Under the pieces are notes generated by a model. The model was not told the origin of the DNA. It was given only the letters and a program-made list of their open reading frames with translations, and made no database searches. Source: CAKSFT01 sp045544615 (lineage in GTDB: Bacteria; Bacillota; Clostridia; UBA1381). From it: DNA of 64,000 bases. Each line of letters starts with the position of its first letter. Position 1 is the stretch's first letter. Of this stretch, positions 22,203 through 30,625 are shown in pieces. Location: contig JAZPZI010000027.1 in the NCBI GenBank assembly GCA_045544615.1, positions 1 to 64,000 of the forward strand, written 5' to 3'. A program made the translations under genes and the position numbers.

Positions 22203-23430
22203 ATGAAACAATTTCTTTTAATATAATATCTGAAAGCTCTGTGTGGCTTTTTATACGCTCGGTTTCGATTACCGAAATATCCATATCCTTTGCACGTTCG
22301 AGTAAGAACTTTGTACTGTCATCAAAGTCATTCAGTGCACCGACCATAATAATCTTTTTTGCGTACTTTCCGCCGAAACGGTTTGCGACAGTTTCTAATT
22401 CATAGAGCGCTTCCTTTTTCACATCGCCATTTTTGCATGAAATAAAGACGGGAACAACTCCGAAAACAGCAAGGCAGTCAATCTCATTTTTAGTATCCTT
22501 TTTTTCTGAATATCTTGAATGTATAACTCCGTCCCAGTCAATCTGAACTCCGGTATCGGATGAAATACCAAGCTCGGGATTTTTGTCAGAGAGCTCGCAA
22601 AGTATCATATATAAATAGAGCTCAAGGATATTTCCGGCTTTTAAAAGTAAGCGGTAAACCTGTTCGTTCTTGTATCGGAAAATCAGTTTGTCAGGACTTA
22701 TGCGAAAATCCTTGATAATACCGTATTTTCTGAGTTTTGCCATAATCTCGGTATGTGTTTTTGGGTCAAGTCTGCTATCTCTCATGTGCTCTATGTCGAC
22801 CGTCATTTTGAAATTATCGCTCATTGAGCCGTATTGACGGTATTGCCCGAAAATTGTACACTGCTTATTCCAGAGAGTGTTGTTATCGTTACAGATATCC
22901 CATATGGTCAGAATGTCTTGTTTGAATTCGGGATTCATCTCCCAAACAAAATCATCTAACGGATTTTTTGCGATTTTTCCACCATAGAGGGTAATGTATT
23001 CTTCGCAAGTGAGATTTGGCCAACTATTTCTCTTTGGTTCTTCAGTGAAATTTTCAGTTACGATCTCCCGGGTAGGTATCGAAAAATACAGCTTTGGAAT
23101 TTCTTTTTCTGCCGCCAGTTTTCCCATTACAGTAAGAATAAGGTCTTCACCGCCTGTAGTATCAAAAACACAGTCATCATTTTCGGAAATGAGTTTTTCG
23201 ATTTTTGAGGAAATTGCTCCGAAGTCATTTTCGGGAACGGTTATAAATTCCAAATTTGATAGAATTCTTTTTATTCTTAAAAAAATTTTAATGTCAGCCT
23301 GACGTTTTTCGGTCATAACACTTTCATATCCGACAAAAATGATTTTTTGCGGCTCATAGACAAGAGCGGACATTACATTTTCAATCTGACATTCGTCAAA
23401 AAGTTCAATTATCGTATTTATGGAAGACAC
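22201..23430 (-). CDS. CARF-domain PD-(D/E)XK nuclease (DUF1887/Card1-like)
   Basis: A 409-residue protein with the layout of Card1/Can2-type nucleases. Residues about 1-150 resemble a CARF sensor: FVGYES at 32-37 and DTTGGED at 90-96 mark the ligand-binding loops. A winged-helix-like region spans about 165-260. The C-terminal nuclease has E270 in GNILELYLY, D318 in NEIDC and K333 in PVFISCKNG; the usual acidic residue of ExK is Ser here. Card1 is activated by cyclic tetra-adenylate from type III CRISPR complexes and nicks DNA and RNA. No CRISPR array or cas gene is visible here, so its signal source is unknown. GTG start. Confidence 0.82.
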   Translation of the reverse strand: MSSINTIIELFDECQIENVMSALVYEPQKIIFVGYESVMTEKRQADIKIFLRIKRILSNLEFITVPENDFGAISSKIEKLISENDDCVFDTTGGEDLILTVMGKLAAEKEIPKLYFSIPTREIVTENFTEEPKRNSWPNLTCEEYITLYGGKIAKNPLDDFVWEMNPEFKQDILTIWDICNDNNTLWNKQCTIFGQYRQYGSMSDNFKMTVDIEHMRDSRLDPKTHTEIMAKLRKYGIIKDFRISPDKLIFRYKNEQVYRLLLKAGNILELYLYMILCELSDKNPELGISSDTGVQIDWDGVIHSRYSEKKDTKNEIDCLAVFGVVPVFISCKNGDVKKEALYELETVANRFGGKYAKKIIMVGALNDFDDSTKFLLERAKDMDISVIETERIKSHTELSDIILKEIVS

Positions 23431-23454
23431 CTCTTTTGCTTTGTTATCTCTATA

Positions 23455-23483
23455 ATTGTATCATAACCTTAATGAAAATTCAA
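23455..23483 (-). promoter_or_regulatory. Promoter of the CARF nuclease gene
   Basis: On the minus strand TTGAAT (23478-23483), 17-base spacer, TACAAT (23455-23460). The predicted leader is only about 18 bases, so expression is probably controlled by transcription or by a short leader. Confidence 0.65.
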
Positions 23484-23547
23484 TATTTGTCGGATAGAAT
23501 AATATTTTGAATTATTTTGCGACATATTATTAAAAGGAGGTGTTTTG

Positions 23548-24390
23548 ATGTTTTGGAATAACTTTCAGATAAAAAGCCGACTGCAAATTATTTTCGGTGC
23601 ATTTTTGGTTGCTGTGGGAATAAATGTGTTTTTAATACCTGCAAAACTATCCTCGGGTGGGATAAGCTCGATTGGAACGGTACTTTTTTATATATTCGGT
23701 ATTCCGCTGTCCTTTTCAAATCTGTTTTTTAATGCGATACTTTTGTTTGTTGGATTTAAAAGCCTCGGTAAGGAGTCTTTAAAAAAGACAATACTCGGGA
23801 TTTTGCTTTTATCACTTTTTTTAGAAATTACAAAAATCTTTCCAATGTTTAGGGGTGATGCACTCTCGGCATCACTCTCGGGAGGTGTGCTGATGGGGCT
23901 TGGACTTGGTCTTGTAATAAGAGTTGGAGCTTCAACCGGAGGGAGTGATTTTCTGGGGCTTATGCTCAACAAAACCTTTCCTCATATTTCGGTTGCAACG
24001 TTTATTCTTGTAATCGATTTTATAATAATTGCAGTATCGGGAATTGTTTTTAAAAGTATGAGCATTGCGGTATATTCCTTTTTGGCACTATTTTTTACCG
24101 CAAAGGTTGCGGATTTTTTACTTTCCTTTGGCGACATCGCAAAAACTGTTTTTATTATATCGGAGGATTATACAAATATTTCGGATGAGATAATGTGCAG
24201 ATTGGGAAGAGGAGTGACCGGCGTATATTCAAAAGGAATGTATACGAAAAATGATGCAATGATGATAATCTGTGTTGTGAGCCCGAAGGAATTACCGGGG
24301 TTGGTAGCATTGGTAAAAAGAATGGATGAGAGAGCTTTCATTATAATAAATGATGCAAGAGAAGTTCTTGGTGAGGGATTCAAATCATAG
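23548..24390 (+). CDS. YitT-family membrane protein
   Basis: A 280-residue protein with about five or six membrane segments (for example IIFGAFLVAVGINVF and IVIDFIIIAVSG regions) and a C-terminal soluble DUF2179 domain (residues about 205-275). YitT proteins are widespread in Firmicutes, but their transport or regulatory role is not established. ATG 23548 follows AAAAGGAGG; a TTG three bases earlier is less likely. It is divergent from the CARF nuclease gene, so the two do not share an operon. Confidence 0.88.
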   Translation: MFWNNFQIKSRLQIIFGAFLVAVGINVFLIPAKLSSGGISSIGTVLFYIFGIPLSFSNLFFNAILLFVGFKSLGKESLKKTILGILLLSLFLEITKIFPMFRGDALSASLSGGVLMGLGLGLVIRVGASTGGSDFLGLMLNKTFPHISVATFILVIDFIIIAVSGIVFKSMSIAVYSFLALFFTAKVADFLLSFGDIAKTVFIISEDYTNISDEIMCRLGRGVTGVYSKGMYTKNDAMMIICVVSPKELPGLVALVKRMDERAFIIINDAREVLGEGFKS

Positions 24391-24466
24391 ATTTGTCTGA
24401 ATTTTATATGGAAAAAATTGGTCGAAAAAAGTAGGACAAATTATAAAAAATTTTTTCAAAAAAGTC

Positions 24467-24495
24467 TTGACAAAACAAAAAATTTAGGTTAATAT
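24467..24495 (+). promoter_or_regulatory. Strong promoter for a possible small RNA
   Basis: TTGACA at 24467-24472, 17-base spacer, TAATAT at 24490-24495. It points into a short stretch that ends in a terminator-like hairpin about 65 bases later, with no open frame between. Confidence 0.7.
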
Positions 24496-24501
24496 AAGTA
24501 A

Positions 24502-24570
24502 TGTACTTACATTCACGTGGGAACGGGATGCGGTTGCAAGCAATTGCGGCTGTGTCCCGTTTTCATTTTA
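24502..24570 (+). ncRNA. Candidate small RNA with its own promoter and terminator
   Basis: A transcript from the consensus promoter at 24467 would be about 70 bases. It contains hairpin AATGT/ACATT (24500-24513) and a terminator-like stem AACGGGA (24522-24528) with TCCCGTT (24555-24561), followed by TTTTCATTTT. No coding frame is apparent. It may be an independent sRNA or an attenuator. Family not recognised. Confidence 0.5.
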
Positions 24571-24630
24571 AAAAGAGTTTTCGAAAATTGTAGTTTTTTT
24601 CGGAAAACTCTTTATTTTTTTGTTTTGATG

Positions 24631-24639
24631 TGATATAAT
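24631..24639 (+). promoter_or_regulatory. Extended -10 promoter of the IorAB/PaaK operon
   Basis: TGATATAAT at 24631-24639 combines a TG extension with a perfect -10 hexamer. The -35 region (TTTATT) is poor, as usual for extended -10 promoters. Predicted start near 24646. Confidence 0.55.
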
Positions 24640-24645
24640 AAAATT

Positions 24646-24779
24646 TAATGATTATTGTCTGAAGATAGATAATTACTTTGGGTGATAAACCATATGCAAA
24701 TTTAAAGCCTTTGGGCAAAAATTTTAATAATTATCTTGCCCGAGGAGTTAAATAATAGACAAAAGAAAGAGGAAGAAAA
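24646..24779 (+). promoter_or_regulatory. Structured, possibly switching, 5' leader
   Basis: The leader can form a nine-pair stem AGATAATTA (24667-24675) with TAATTATCT (24728-24736), enclosing GCC/GGC pairing. A second helix, GGGCAA (24713-24718) with TTGCCC (24736-24741), shares one base with the first and its arm lies inside the first helix's loop, so the two compete. This resembles a riboswitch or attenuator. No known riboswitch core is recognised; the GCAAA...AAAGCC stretch is only loosely similar to c-di-GMP-I sensors. Confidence 0.4.
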
Positions 24780-26414
24780 ATGCCTATTACAGAGTTTTTG
24801 AAGAAAAATGCAGAGCTTTATCCAAACGATGTGGCGCTTGTTGAAGTTGCACCACAGATGATGGAAAAAGCAAAGATTACATGGAAAGAGTACGCACTCA
24901 TTCAGCCAAACCCTGATGAGAGCGGTAGACAGGAGATTACCTGGCTCGAATTTGAGAAAAAAGCAAACAGATTTGCAAATCTCTTATTGAGCCGTGGTGT
25001 TAAAAAGGGCGACAAGGTTGCAATTTTATTGATGAACTGCCTTGAGTGGCTCCCGATATACTTTGGTGCACTAAAAGCCGGAGCATTGGCTGTACCATTA
25101 AATTACCGCTATACTGCAAACGAGATAAAGTATTGCCTTGAACTTTCAGAGTCTGATGTGTTGGTTTTCGGACCGGAGTTTATAGGTAGAGTCGAGGAAA
25201 TTGCAGACAGAATTCCGGGAATCAGACAGACATTCTATGTTGGAAATAACTGCCCGAGTTTTGCAGATAGCTATGATAAGTTTGTTACATATTGTTCGAC
25301 AAAGGACCCTGAAATTGAAATCAAAGACGATGACAATGCAGCAATTTATTTCTCTTCGGGAACAACCGGTTTCCCGAAAGCGATTTTGCACGACCATACA
25401 AGTCTTGTTCATTCATGTAAGGTTGAGCAGAATCACCACGGCCAGACAAAGGATGACACATTCCTCTGTATCCCGCCGCTCTATCATACAGGTGCAAAAA
25501 TGCACTGGTTTGGAAGCCTTCTTGTGGGCGGAAAAACAGTTCTTTTAAAAGGTATCAAGCCTGAATGGATAATCCAGGCAGCATCGGAAGAAGAATGCTC
25601 GATTGTATGGCTTTTGGTGCCTTGGGCACAGGATATCCTTGATGCTATCGAACGTGGAGAGATTAAACTTGAAAAGTATAATTTGTCCAAGTGGCGCTTA
25701 ATGCACATTGGTGCACAGCCTGTTCCGCCAAGTCTTATAAAGAGGTGGAAGTCGGTATTCCCGAACCACGATTATGACACTAACTATGGTCTTAGTGAAT
25801 CAATCGGACCGGGATGTGTGCATCTTGGCGTTGAGAATATTCACAAAGTTGGTGCAATCGGAAAGGCAGGCTATGGCTGGCAGGTTAAGATTGTTGATGA
25901 AAACGGCAAGGAAGTTGAACGTGGCTCGGTAGGTGAACTTGCGGTTTACGGCCCGGGTGTTATGAAGTGTTACTATAATGACCCGAATGCGACAAATGAA
26001 GTGTTAAAGGATGGCTGGTTATATACCGGTGATATGGCAGAAGAGGACGAGGACGGATTTATCTACCTTGTTGACCGTAAAAAGGATGTTATTATCTCGG
26101 GCGGTGAAAACCTGTATCCTGTTCAGATTGAGGACTTCATAAGAAAGCATAATTCTGTAAAGGATGTTGCGGTAATTGGTTTACCTGATGAGAGATTGGG
26201 TGAAATTGCAGCGGCAATCGTTGAAGTAAAACAGGACTTTAAGCTCACAGAAGAAGAACTTGATGATTTCTGTAAGGAACTTCCGAAGTACAAAAGACCG
26301 AGAAAGATTATCTTTGCAGACATTCCAAGAAACCCGACAGGCAAGATTGAAAAGCCAAAGCTCCGTCAGATTTATTGCGGAGAAAGCCTTGTTGCGGCAC
26401 AGATCAAGAACTAA
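24780..26414 (+). CDS. AMP-dependent acyl-CoA synthetase/ligase
   Basis: A 544-residue adenylate-forming enzyme that would activate a carboxylic acid with ATP and join it to CoA. The P-loop YFSSGTTGFPKA lies near residue 205, a YGLSESIGPG segment near 340, and the hinge/C-terminal domain GWLYTGDMAEEDEDG and DRKKDVIISGGENLYP near 420-445; the C-terminal catalytic lysine is in NPTGKIEKPK. First gene of the operon with IorA, IorB, PaaK and an ACT protein, so its substrate is probably an aryl-acetate or related product of aromatic amino acids. ATG with AGAGGAAG upstream. Confidence 0.9.
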   Translation: MPITEFLKKNAELYPNDVALVEVAPQMMEKAKITWKEYALIQPNPDESGRQEITWLEFEKKANRFANLLLSRGVKKGDKVAILLMNCLEWLPIYFGALKAGALAVPLNYRYTANEIKYCLELSESDVLVFGPEFIGRVEEIADRIPGIRQTFYVGNNCPSFADSYDKFVTYCSTKDPEIEIKDDDNAAIYFSSGTTGFPKAILHDHTSLVHSCKVEQNHHGQTKDDTFLCIPPLYHTGAKMHWFGSLLVGGKTVLLKGIKPEWIIQAASEEECSIVWLLVPWAQDILDAIERGEIKLEKYNLSKWRLMHIGAQPVPPSLIKRWKSVFPNHDYDTNYGLSESIGPGCVHLGVENIHKVGAIGKAGYGWQVKIVDENGKEVERGSVGELAVYGPGVMKCYYNDPNATNEVLKDGWLYTGDMAEEDEDGFIYLVDRKKDVIISGGENLYPVQIEDFIRKHNSVKDVAVIGLPDERLGEIAAAIVEVKQDFKLTEEELDDFCKELPKYKRPRKIIFADIPRNPTGKIEKPKLRQIYCGESLVAAQIKN

Positions 26415-26433
26415 TTAACGAGAGGTGTTATAT

Positions 26434-28167
26434 ATGAAAAAGCTAATGCTTGGCAACGAAGCGGTTGCCAGAGGAGCATACGAGGCGGGCGTAACTGTTG
26501 TTGCATCGTACCCCGGTACTCCGAGTACAGAAATAACTGAAAATATTGCAAAGTATGACGAGATTTATTCGGAATGGTCACCGAACGAAAAGGTTGCAGG
26601 TGAAGTTGCAATCGGTGCATCAATCGGTGGTGCAAGAAGTATGACCTGTATGAAGCACGTTGGTTTGAACGTTGTTGCAGACCCGCTCTTTACAGTAAGC
26701 TATACCGGTGTGAACGGCGGTCTCGTGTTCTGTGTTGCGGATGACCCGGGAATGCACTCATCACAAAACGAGCAGGATTCACGTCACTATGCAAAAGCAT
26801 CAAAGATTATGATGCTCGAGCCTGCAGACAGTGCAGAATGTAAAGATTTTACAAAGCTTGCTTTTGAATTGAGTGAAAAGTTTGATACTCCTGTTCTTAT
26901 GAGATTGTCAACAAGAATTTCGCACTCACAAGGTCTGGTTGAGATGCTTCCAAGAGAAGAAGTTGCACTCAAGGACTATGAGAAGAATATCGCAAAATAT
27001 GTTATGATGCCGGGCAATGCTAAGAAGCGTCACGTTGATGTTGAAAAGAGAACTGTAGCATTGACAGAGTATGCAGAAAGCACACCGCTTAATTCTGTTG
27101 AAATCAACTCGGATAAAATCGGTGTTATTACATCGGGAATTTCATATATGTATGCAAAAGAGGCACTTGGCGACAGAGTCAGCTACTTAAAGCTTGGTAT
27201 GGTTTATCCGATGCCAAAGAATCTTATTCTTGATTTCTGCAAAAAGCACGAAGTTGTATATGTAATCGAAGAACTTGACCCTGTAATCGAAGAACACTGT
27301 AAGGTAATCGGTGCTAAAGTTGAGGGTAAGGACAAGTTTACACTCTTGGGTGAATATACACCGTCAATGATTAAAAAGGTAGTATTCGGCGAGGATAAAG
27401 CTGAATTTGCGACAATTGACGAGAATATTCCAATCAGACCTCCTGTAATGTGTGCGGGATGTCCTCACAGAGGAACATTCTATGTTCTCAAGAAACTCGG
27501 ACTTGTTGTTTCGGGTGATATCGGATGTTATACACTCGGTGCAGTTGCTCCGCTTGCGAGTGTTGATACAACAATATGTATGGGTGCAAGTGTCAGCGGT
27601 GCTATGGGTATGGCAAAGGCAAGAGGTACAGAGTTCAATAAGAAACTTGTTTCTGTTATCGGTGACTCGACCTTTATGCACTCTGGTATAACAGGACTTG
27701 TTGATATTGTTTATAATAAGGGTGCAAATACTGTTATTATTCTTGATAACTCAATTACAGGTATGACAGGTCATCAGGACAACCCGACAACAGGCTTCAC
27801 AATCAAGGGCGAGCCTACAAAGCAGGTTAATCTGATTGCACTTGCAAAGGCTGTGGGTGTTGAGAGAATTGTGGTTGCTGACCCATTTGATCTGAAGCAC
27901 TTTGAAGAAGTTGTAAAAACAGAGGTTGAAGCAGATGAGCCGTCGGTTATCATTGCACAGAGACCTTGCGCACTTTTGAAAACTGTTAAATATACAGGTC
28001 ACTGCAAAATCGGTGAGAACTGTAAGAACTGTAAGCTTTGTATGAAACTCGGCTGTCCTGCAATTTCTATTAAGGACGATAAGGTTATAATCGACCAGAC
28101 ACAGTGTAACGGATGCGGACTTTGTGTAAATGTTTGCCCGTTCGGAGCAATTTCAAAGGAGGGTTAA
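26434..28167 (+). CDS. iorA: Indolepyruvate:ferredoxin oxidoreductase, alpha subunit
   Basis: A 577-residue subunit that, with IorB, oxidatively decarboxylates aryl-pyruvates from aromatic amino acids to aryl-acetyl-CoA, reducing ferredoxin. The N-terminal pyrimidine-like domain (GNEAVARGAYEAGVTVVASYPG) and the thiamine-diphosphate domain (GDIGCYTLG, then GDSTFMHSGI and LDNSITGMTGHQ) are clear. The C-terminus carries two [4Fe-4S] ferredoxin motifs: CKNCKLCMKLGCP and CNGCGLCVNVCP. ATG 26434 is preferred; GTG at 26425 is part of the ribosome site. Confidence 0.95.
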   Translation: MKKLMLGNEAVARGAYEAGVTVVASYPGTPSTEITENIAKYDEIYSEWSPNEKVAGEVAIGASIGGARSMTCMKHVGLNVVADPLFTVSYTGVNGGLVFCVADDPGMHSSQNEQDSRHYAKASKIMMLEPADSAECKDFTKLAFELSEKFDTPVLMRLSTRISHSQGLVEMLPREEVALKDYEKNIAKYVMMPGNAKKRHVDVEKRTVALTEYAESTPLNSVEINSDKIGVITSGISYMYAKEALGDRVSYLKLGMVYPMPKNLILDFCKKHEVVYVIEELDPVIEEHCKVIGAKVEGKDKFTLLGEYTPSMIKKVVFGEDKAEFATIDENIPIRPPVMCAGCPHRGTFYVLKKLGLVVSGDIGCYTLGAVAPLASVDTTICMGASVSGAMGMAKARGTEFNKKLVSVIGDSTFMHSGITGLVDIVYNKGANTVIILDNSITGMTGHQDNPTTGFTIKGEPTKQVNLIALAKAVGVERIVVADPFDLKHFEEVVKTEVEADEPSVIIAQRPCALLKTVKYTGHCKIGENCKNCKLCMKLGCPAISIKDDKVIIDQTQCNGCGLCVNVCPFGAISKEG

Positions 28168-28170
28168 GAG

Positions 28171-28737
28171 ATGTCTAAGAATATTATGATAGTTGGCGTA
28201 GGCGGTCAGGGAACTCTCTTAGCCAGCAGAATTTTGGGAAATGTTGTTATAAATGAAGGCTACGATGTAAAGCTTTCAGAGGTTCACGGTATGAGCCAGA
28301 GAGGCGGAAGTGTTGTTACATATGTAAAATACGGTGACAAGGTTTACTCACCAATTATTGACGAGGGTGAAGCTGACATTATTCTTGCTTTTGAGATGCT
28401 GGAAGCATATAGAGCTTTACCGTACCTCAAAAAAGGCGGAATAATGATTGCCAATACACAGCGTATTGACCCGATGCCTGTTATTACAGGCGCTGCAGAG
28501 TATCCTGCAGACATCGAAGAAAAGCTATCTTCAAAAATCAACTTAAAGGCAGTTGATGCACTCTCTGCAGCAAAAGAAGCAGGAAATATCAAGGCTGTTA
28601 ACGTTGTATTGATTGGTGTTATGGCAAAGAATACCGATATCTCATATGATAAATGGATAGAGACAATCAAACAGACTGTCCCTGAAAAGTTTTTAGAAGT
28701 AAATCTTAAAGCTTTCGAGCTTGGATATAACATGTAA
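28171..28737 (+). CDS. iorB: Indolepyruvate:ferredoxin oxidoreductase, beta subunit
   Basis: A 188-residue gamma-type 2-oxoacid oxidoreductase subunit that partners IorA, probably in CoA and substrate binding. The N-terminal VGVGGQGTLLASRIL motif and the MSQRGGSVVTYVKYG segment are typical. The gene begins three bases after iorA with GGAGG spanning the iorA stop, so the two subunits are made together. Confidence 0.93.
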   Translation: MSKNIMIVGVGGQGTLLASRILGNVVINEGYDVKLSEVHGMSQRGGSVVTYVKYGDKVYSPIIDEGEADIILAFEMLEAYRALPYLKKGGIMIANTQRIDPMPVITGAAEYPADIEEKLSSKINLKAVDALSAAKEAGNIKAVNVVLIGVMAKNTDISYDKWIETIKQTVPEKFLEVNLKAFELGYNM

Positions 28738-28754
28738 GAAAGGTGGCAATCAAA

Positions 28755-30059
28755 ATGGGAATTTTCCAACCGGAATTTGAGTGTATGGAAAGGGAAGAAA
28801 TCAGAAAGCTTCAATCGGAAAGACTTGTTTGGCAGGTTAAGCGTTGCTATGAAAACGTTGAGGTTTTCCGCAAGAGAATGCAGGAGAAGGGCCTGACACC
28901 TGATGATATTAAATCAGTTGATGATTTGAAGAAGCTCCCATTCACAACAAAACAGGATTTGAGAGACTATTATCCGTATGATTTGTTTGCAGTACCGATG
29001 AAGGATATTGTAAGAATCCACGCATCATCAGGTACAACAGGCAGACAGATAGTTGCAGGTTATACACAAAAAGACCTTGATTTGTGGGCTGATGCTATGG
29101 CAAGACAGATTGCGGCAACAGGCGGTGACGAGAACTCAAGAGTTCAGGTTTCATACGGCTACGGACTGTTCACAGGAGGACTTGGTGCTCACGGCGGTGC
29201 AGAAAGAATCGGTGCAATGACAATTCCTACATCATCAGGTAATACAGAGCGTCAGATAAGACTTATGATAGAGCTTGGTGCAACACATCTTTGCTGTACA
29301 CCGTCCTATGCAATGTATCTTGGTGAAACAATCAAGGAAATGGGCTTGCAGGACCAGCTCCAGTTAAAGGCGGGTATCTTTGGTGCAGAACCATGGACTG
29401 AAGATATGAGAAGAGAAATCGAAGATGTTTTGAGACTCAAGGCATATGACGTATACGGTCTTACAGAAATTATGGGACCTGGTGTATCATATGAGTGTTC
29501 TGAACAGGCAGGTATGCACATAAATGAAGATATGGTTATTGCGGAGGTTATAGACCCGGATACTGGCGAACAGCTTCCGGAGGGGTCTTTTGGTGAACTG
29601 GTATTTACCACTATCACTAAAGAAGGTATGCCGATGATTCGTTACAGAACTCGTGACCTTTGCTCGATTAACTACGAAAAGTGTGCTTGTGGAAGAACTT
29701 TGGCAAGAATGAACAAGCCTCGCGGCAGAAGTGACGATATGCTCATCATTCGTGGAGTTAATGTGTTCCCATCACAGATTGAGGAAGTTCTCCTGAAGGT
29801 TGGTGGAGATGTTACACCGAACTATCAGATTGTTGTTGACCGTGTTAACAATACAGATACACTGGATGTTCAGGTTGAAATGTCAGAACAACTCTTCTCG
29901 GATGATGTTAAGTCAATCGAGAAAATCGAACGTGAAATCAAGGACAGACTCAGAAGTACACTTGGTCTTGCTGCTAAAGTTTCACTTGTTAATCCAAAGT
30001 CGATAACAAGAAGTGAAGGAAAAGCAAAACGAGTTATTGATAACAGAAAGTTACACTAA
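28755..30059 (+). CDS. paaK: Phenylacetate-CoA ligase
   Basis: A 434-residue adenylate-forming ligase of the PaaK family that interconverts phenylacetate (or indole-acetate), ATP and CoA with phenylacetyl-CoA. Key segments: SSGTTGRQIVAGYT (phosphate loop), YGLTEIMGPG, RYRTRDL, and a RGVNVFPSQIEEVL hinge region. Next to IorAB it may run towards acid plus ATP, conserving energy from aromatic amino acid fermentation. ATG at 28755 is preferred over the upstream GTG because AAAGGTGG serves as ribosome site. Confidence 0.92.
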   Translation: MGIFQPEFECMEREEIRKLQSERLVWQVKRCYENVEVFRKRMQEKGLTPDDIKSVDDLKKLPFTTKQDLRDYYPYDLFAVPMKDIVRIHASSGTTGRQIVAGYTQKDLDLWADAMARQIAATGGDENSRVQVSYGYGLFTGGLGAHGGAERIGAMTIPTSSGNTERQIRLMIELGATHLCCTPSYAMYLGETIKEMGLQDQLQLKAGIFGAEPWTEDMRREIEDVLRLKAYDVYGLTEIMGPGVSYECSEQAGMHINEDMVIAEVIDPDTGEQLPEGSFGELVFTTITKEGMPMIRYRTRDLCSINYEKCACGRTLARMNKPRGRSDDMLIIRGVNVFPSQIEEVLLKVGGDVTPNYQIVVDRVNNTDTLDVQVEMSEQLFSDDVKSIEKIEREIKDRLRSTLGLAAKVSLVNPKSITRSEGKAKRVIDNRKLH

Positions 30060-30078
30060 TAAAAGGGGGTAATTTGTT

Positions 30079-30507
30079 ATGTTAATAAAGCAGATTTCAG
30101 TTTTTGTAGAAAATAAGCCGGGCAGAATGGCTGATATTATGAAAGTTTTGGCAGAGAATAATATTGACATATCAGCACTTTCTATTGCAGACACAACCGA
30201 TTTTGGAGTACTCAGAATGATTGTTGCTGATCTGGCACAGGCAAAAAAAGTATTAAATGACGCCGGTGTTGTTGTAAAGACAACCGATGTTTTGGCAGTT
30301 TCGATGGAGGATAGACCTGGCGGTCTTGCTGAAATCCTTAATGTTATAAACGATGGCGAGACAACTATTGAGTATATGTACGCATTTGCAGGAAGAGGCA
30401 AGGCGGGCGCAATGGTTGTTATTAAGGCAAATAACCCTGATGAGGCGATTAAGTTGCTTGAGGGTGCAGGCTTTAAAACTGCTGATAACGAAATGATTTT
30501 TGGTTAA
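30079..30507 (+). CDS. Tandem ACT-domain protein
   Basis: A 142-residue protein of two ACT domains: KQISVFVENKPGRMADIMKV at the N-terminus and VSMEDRPGGLAEILNVI in the middle. ACT domains bind amino acids to regulate enzymes. This family commonly lies beside PaaK and IorAB genes and may sense aromatic amino acids for that pathway. ATG start with AAAAGGGGG upstream; last gene before a strong terminator. Confidence 0.9.
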   Translation: MLIKQISVFVENKPGRMADIMKVLAENNIDISALSIADTTDFGVLRMIVADLAQAKKVLNDAGVVVKTTDVLAVSMEDRPGGLAEILNVINDGETTIEYMYAFAGRGKAGAMVVIKANNPDEAIKLLEGAGFKTADNEMIFG

Positions 30508-30511
30508 TTTT

Positions 30512-30545
30512 AAAATATCCGCAACTCAAAGGTTGCGGATATTTT
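30512..30545 (+). terminator. Operon terminator
   Basis: AAAATATCCGCAAC at 30512-30525 pairs perfectly with GTTGCGGATATTTT at 30532-30545 around TCAAAG. It ends the 24.8-30.5 kb operon. Confidence 0.9.
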
Positions 30546-30560
30546 AGTTTAAGGAATATA

Positions 30561-30589
30561 TTGACTTTTTCGACTTTTTTTAGTATACT
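30561..30589 (+). promoter_or_regulatory. Promoter of the ROK kinase gene
   Basis: TTGACT at 30561-30566, 17-base spacer, TATACT at 30584-30589, about 35 bases before the start codon. Confidence 0.75.
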
Positions 30590-30625
30590 AAAGAAGGATA
30601 AAATGATATTTTTGGGAGGAAAACT

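Noticed and set aside
22201..24390. A CRISPR-Cas locus around the CARF nuclease
   Set aside because: No repeats of CRISPR length or spacing and no cas genes are present; neighbours are DUF3343/cysteine desulfurase and YitT.
24661..24741. A c-di-GMP-I riboswitch
   Set aside because: GCAAA...AAAGCC is only loosely similar; the GNRA receptor, second hairpin and conserved core order are not found.
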